From assembly GCA_013375385.1 (NCBI GenBank), contig JABXJY010000189.1, positions 1 to 5,382 on the forward strand: DNA of 5,382 nucleotides, given 5' to 3'. A model generated the notes under the pieces. It saw nothing but the letters and a program-made list of their open reading frames with translations. It made no database searches and was not told the origin of the DNA. Of this stretch, positions 5,310 to 5,382 are shown one piece after another (within the stretch, counting starts at the first letter, position 1; each line of letters begins with the position of its first letter). Made by a program: the position numbers and the translations under genes. Source of the stretch: Desulfobacterales bacterium. GTDB lineage: Bacteria > Desulfobacterota > DSM-4660 > Desulfatiglandales > B25-G16.

Positions 5310-5382
5310 AGGGGATCTTTGGGTAGGACTGAGGGTTAGGGATAAGGGGCTATAGTAAGATATAGCCATTGCTTGTTTAATT
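5310..5382. other. Right flank of the insertion sequence, non-coding with a hairpin
   Basis: All three forward frames close within this stretch, so no gene body resumes here. It is rich in short G-runs (5311-5314, 5321-5323, 5333-5335, 5339-5341, 5346-5349). It holds a seven-pair hairpin GGCTATA (5348-5354) and TATAGCC (5361-5367) with a six-base loop, followed by a modestly T-rich tail (ATTGCTTGTTTAATT). The hairpin could be a weak terminator of the unit that was interrupted. Confidence 0.5.

Noticed and set aside
5303..5382. Continuation of the gene that starts at 3385 on the far side of the insertion sequence
   Set aside because: Joining the flanks at either plausible boundary gives a stop within 6 to 18 further codons in all three frames.

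Overview
The window carries the downstream end of an acyl-CoA metabolism operon, followed by one apparently complete insertion sequence, all on the + strand. The three catabolic genes are the C-terminus of an enoyl-CoA hydratase (cut by the window start), a full acyl-CoA dehydrogenase, and a stand-alone large subunit of an adenosylcobalamin-dependent acyl-CoA mutase. They lie 22 and 45 bases apart, each complete gene has a strong Shine-Dalgarno site, and they look co-transcribed. This gene set, with roughly balanced base composition and an IS1634-type transposase, suits an anaerobic fatty-acid or aromatic-acid degrading bacterium of the sulfate-reducing or syntrophic Desulfobacterota type. That placement is inference from gene content only.

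Layout: 1-259 hydratase C-terminus; 282-1424 acyl-CoA dehydrogenase; 1470-3146 mutase large subunit; 3147-3394 AT-rich intergenic DNA with hairpins, a promoter-like site and a ribosome site plus ATG that leads to only seven codons; about 3395-5309 an insertion sequence with 20-bp imperfect terminal inverted repeats and a 544-aa DDE transposase (3562-5196); 5310-5382 non-coding flank with a hairpin.

The most interesting gene is the mutase. Its scaffold is plainly that of the methylmalonyl-CoA mutase family, but by hand alignment almost every residue that contacts substrate in methylmalonyl-CoA mutase is changed, including the Arg207, Tyr243 and His244 positions. The glutamate that holds the adenosyl ribose (Glu370) is kept. 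This suggests a B12 radical mutase acting on a different acyl-CoA, whose product or substrate would pass through the neighbouring dehydrogenase and hydratase. No B12-binding small subunit is encoded in the window, and the insertion sequence sits where one would be expected.

The insertion sequence also shows a neat control design. A promoter with a consensus -35 box would start transcription inside one arm of a hairpin that hides the transposase Shine-Dalgarno site. Only transcripts entering from outside would therefore carry the full blocking hairpin, as is known for IS10 and IS50.
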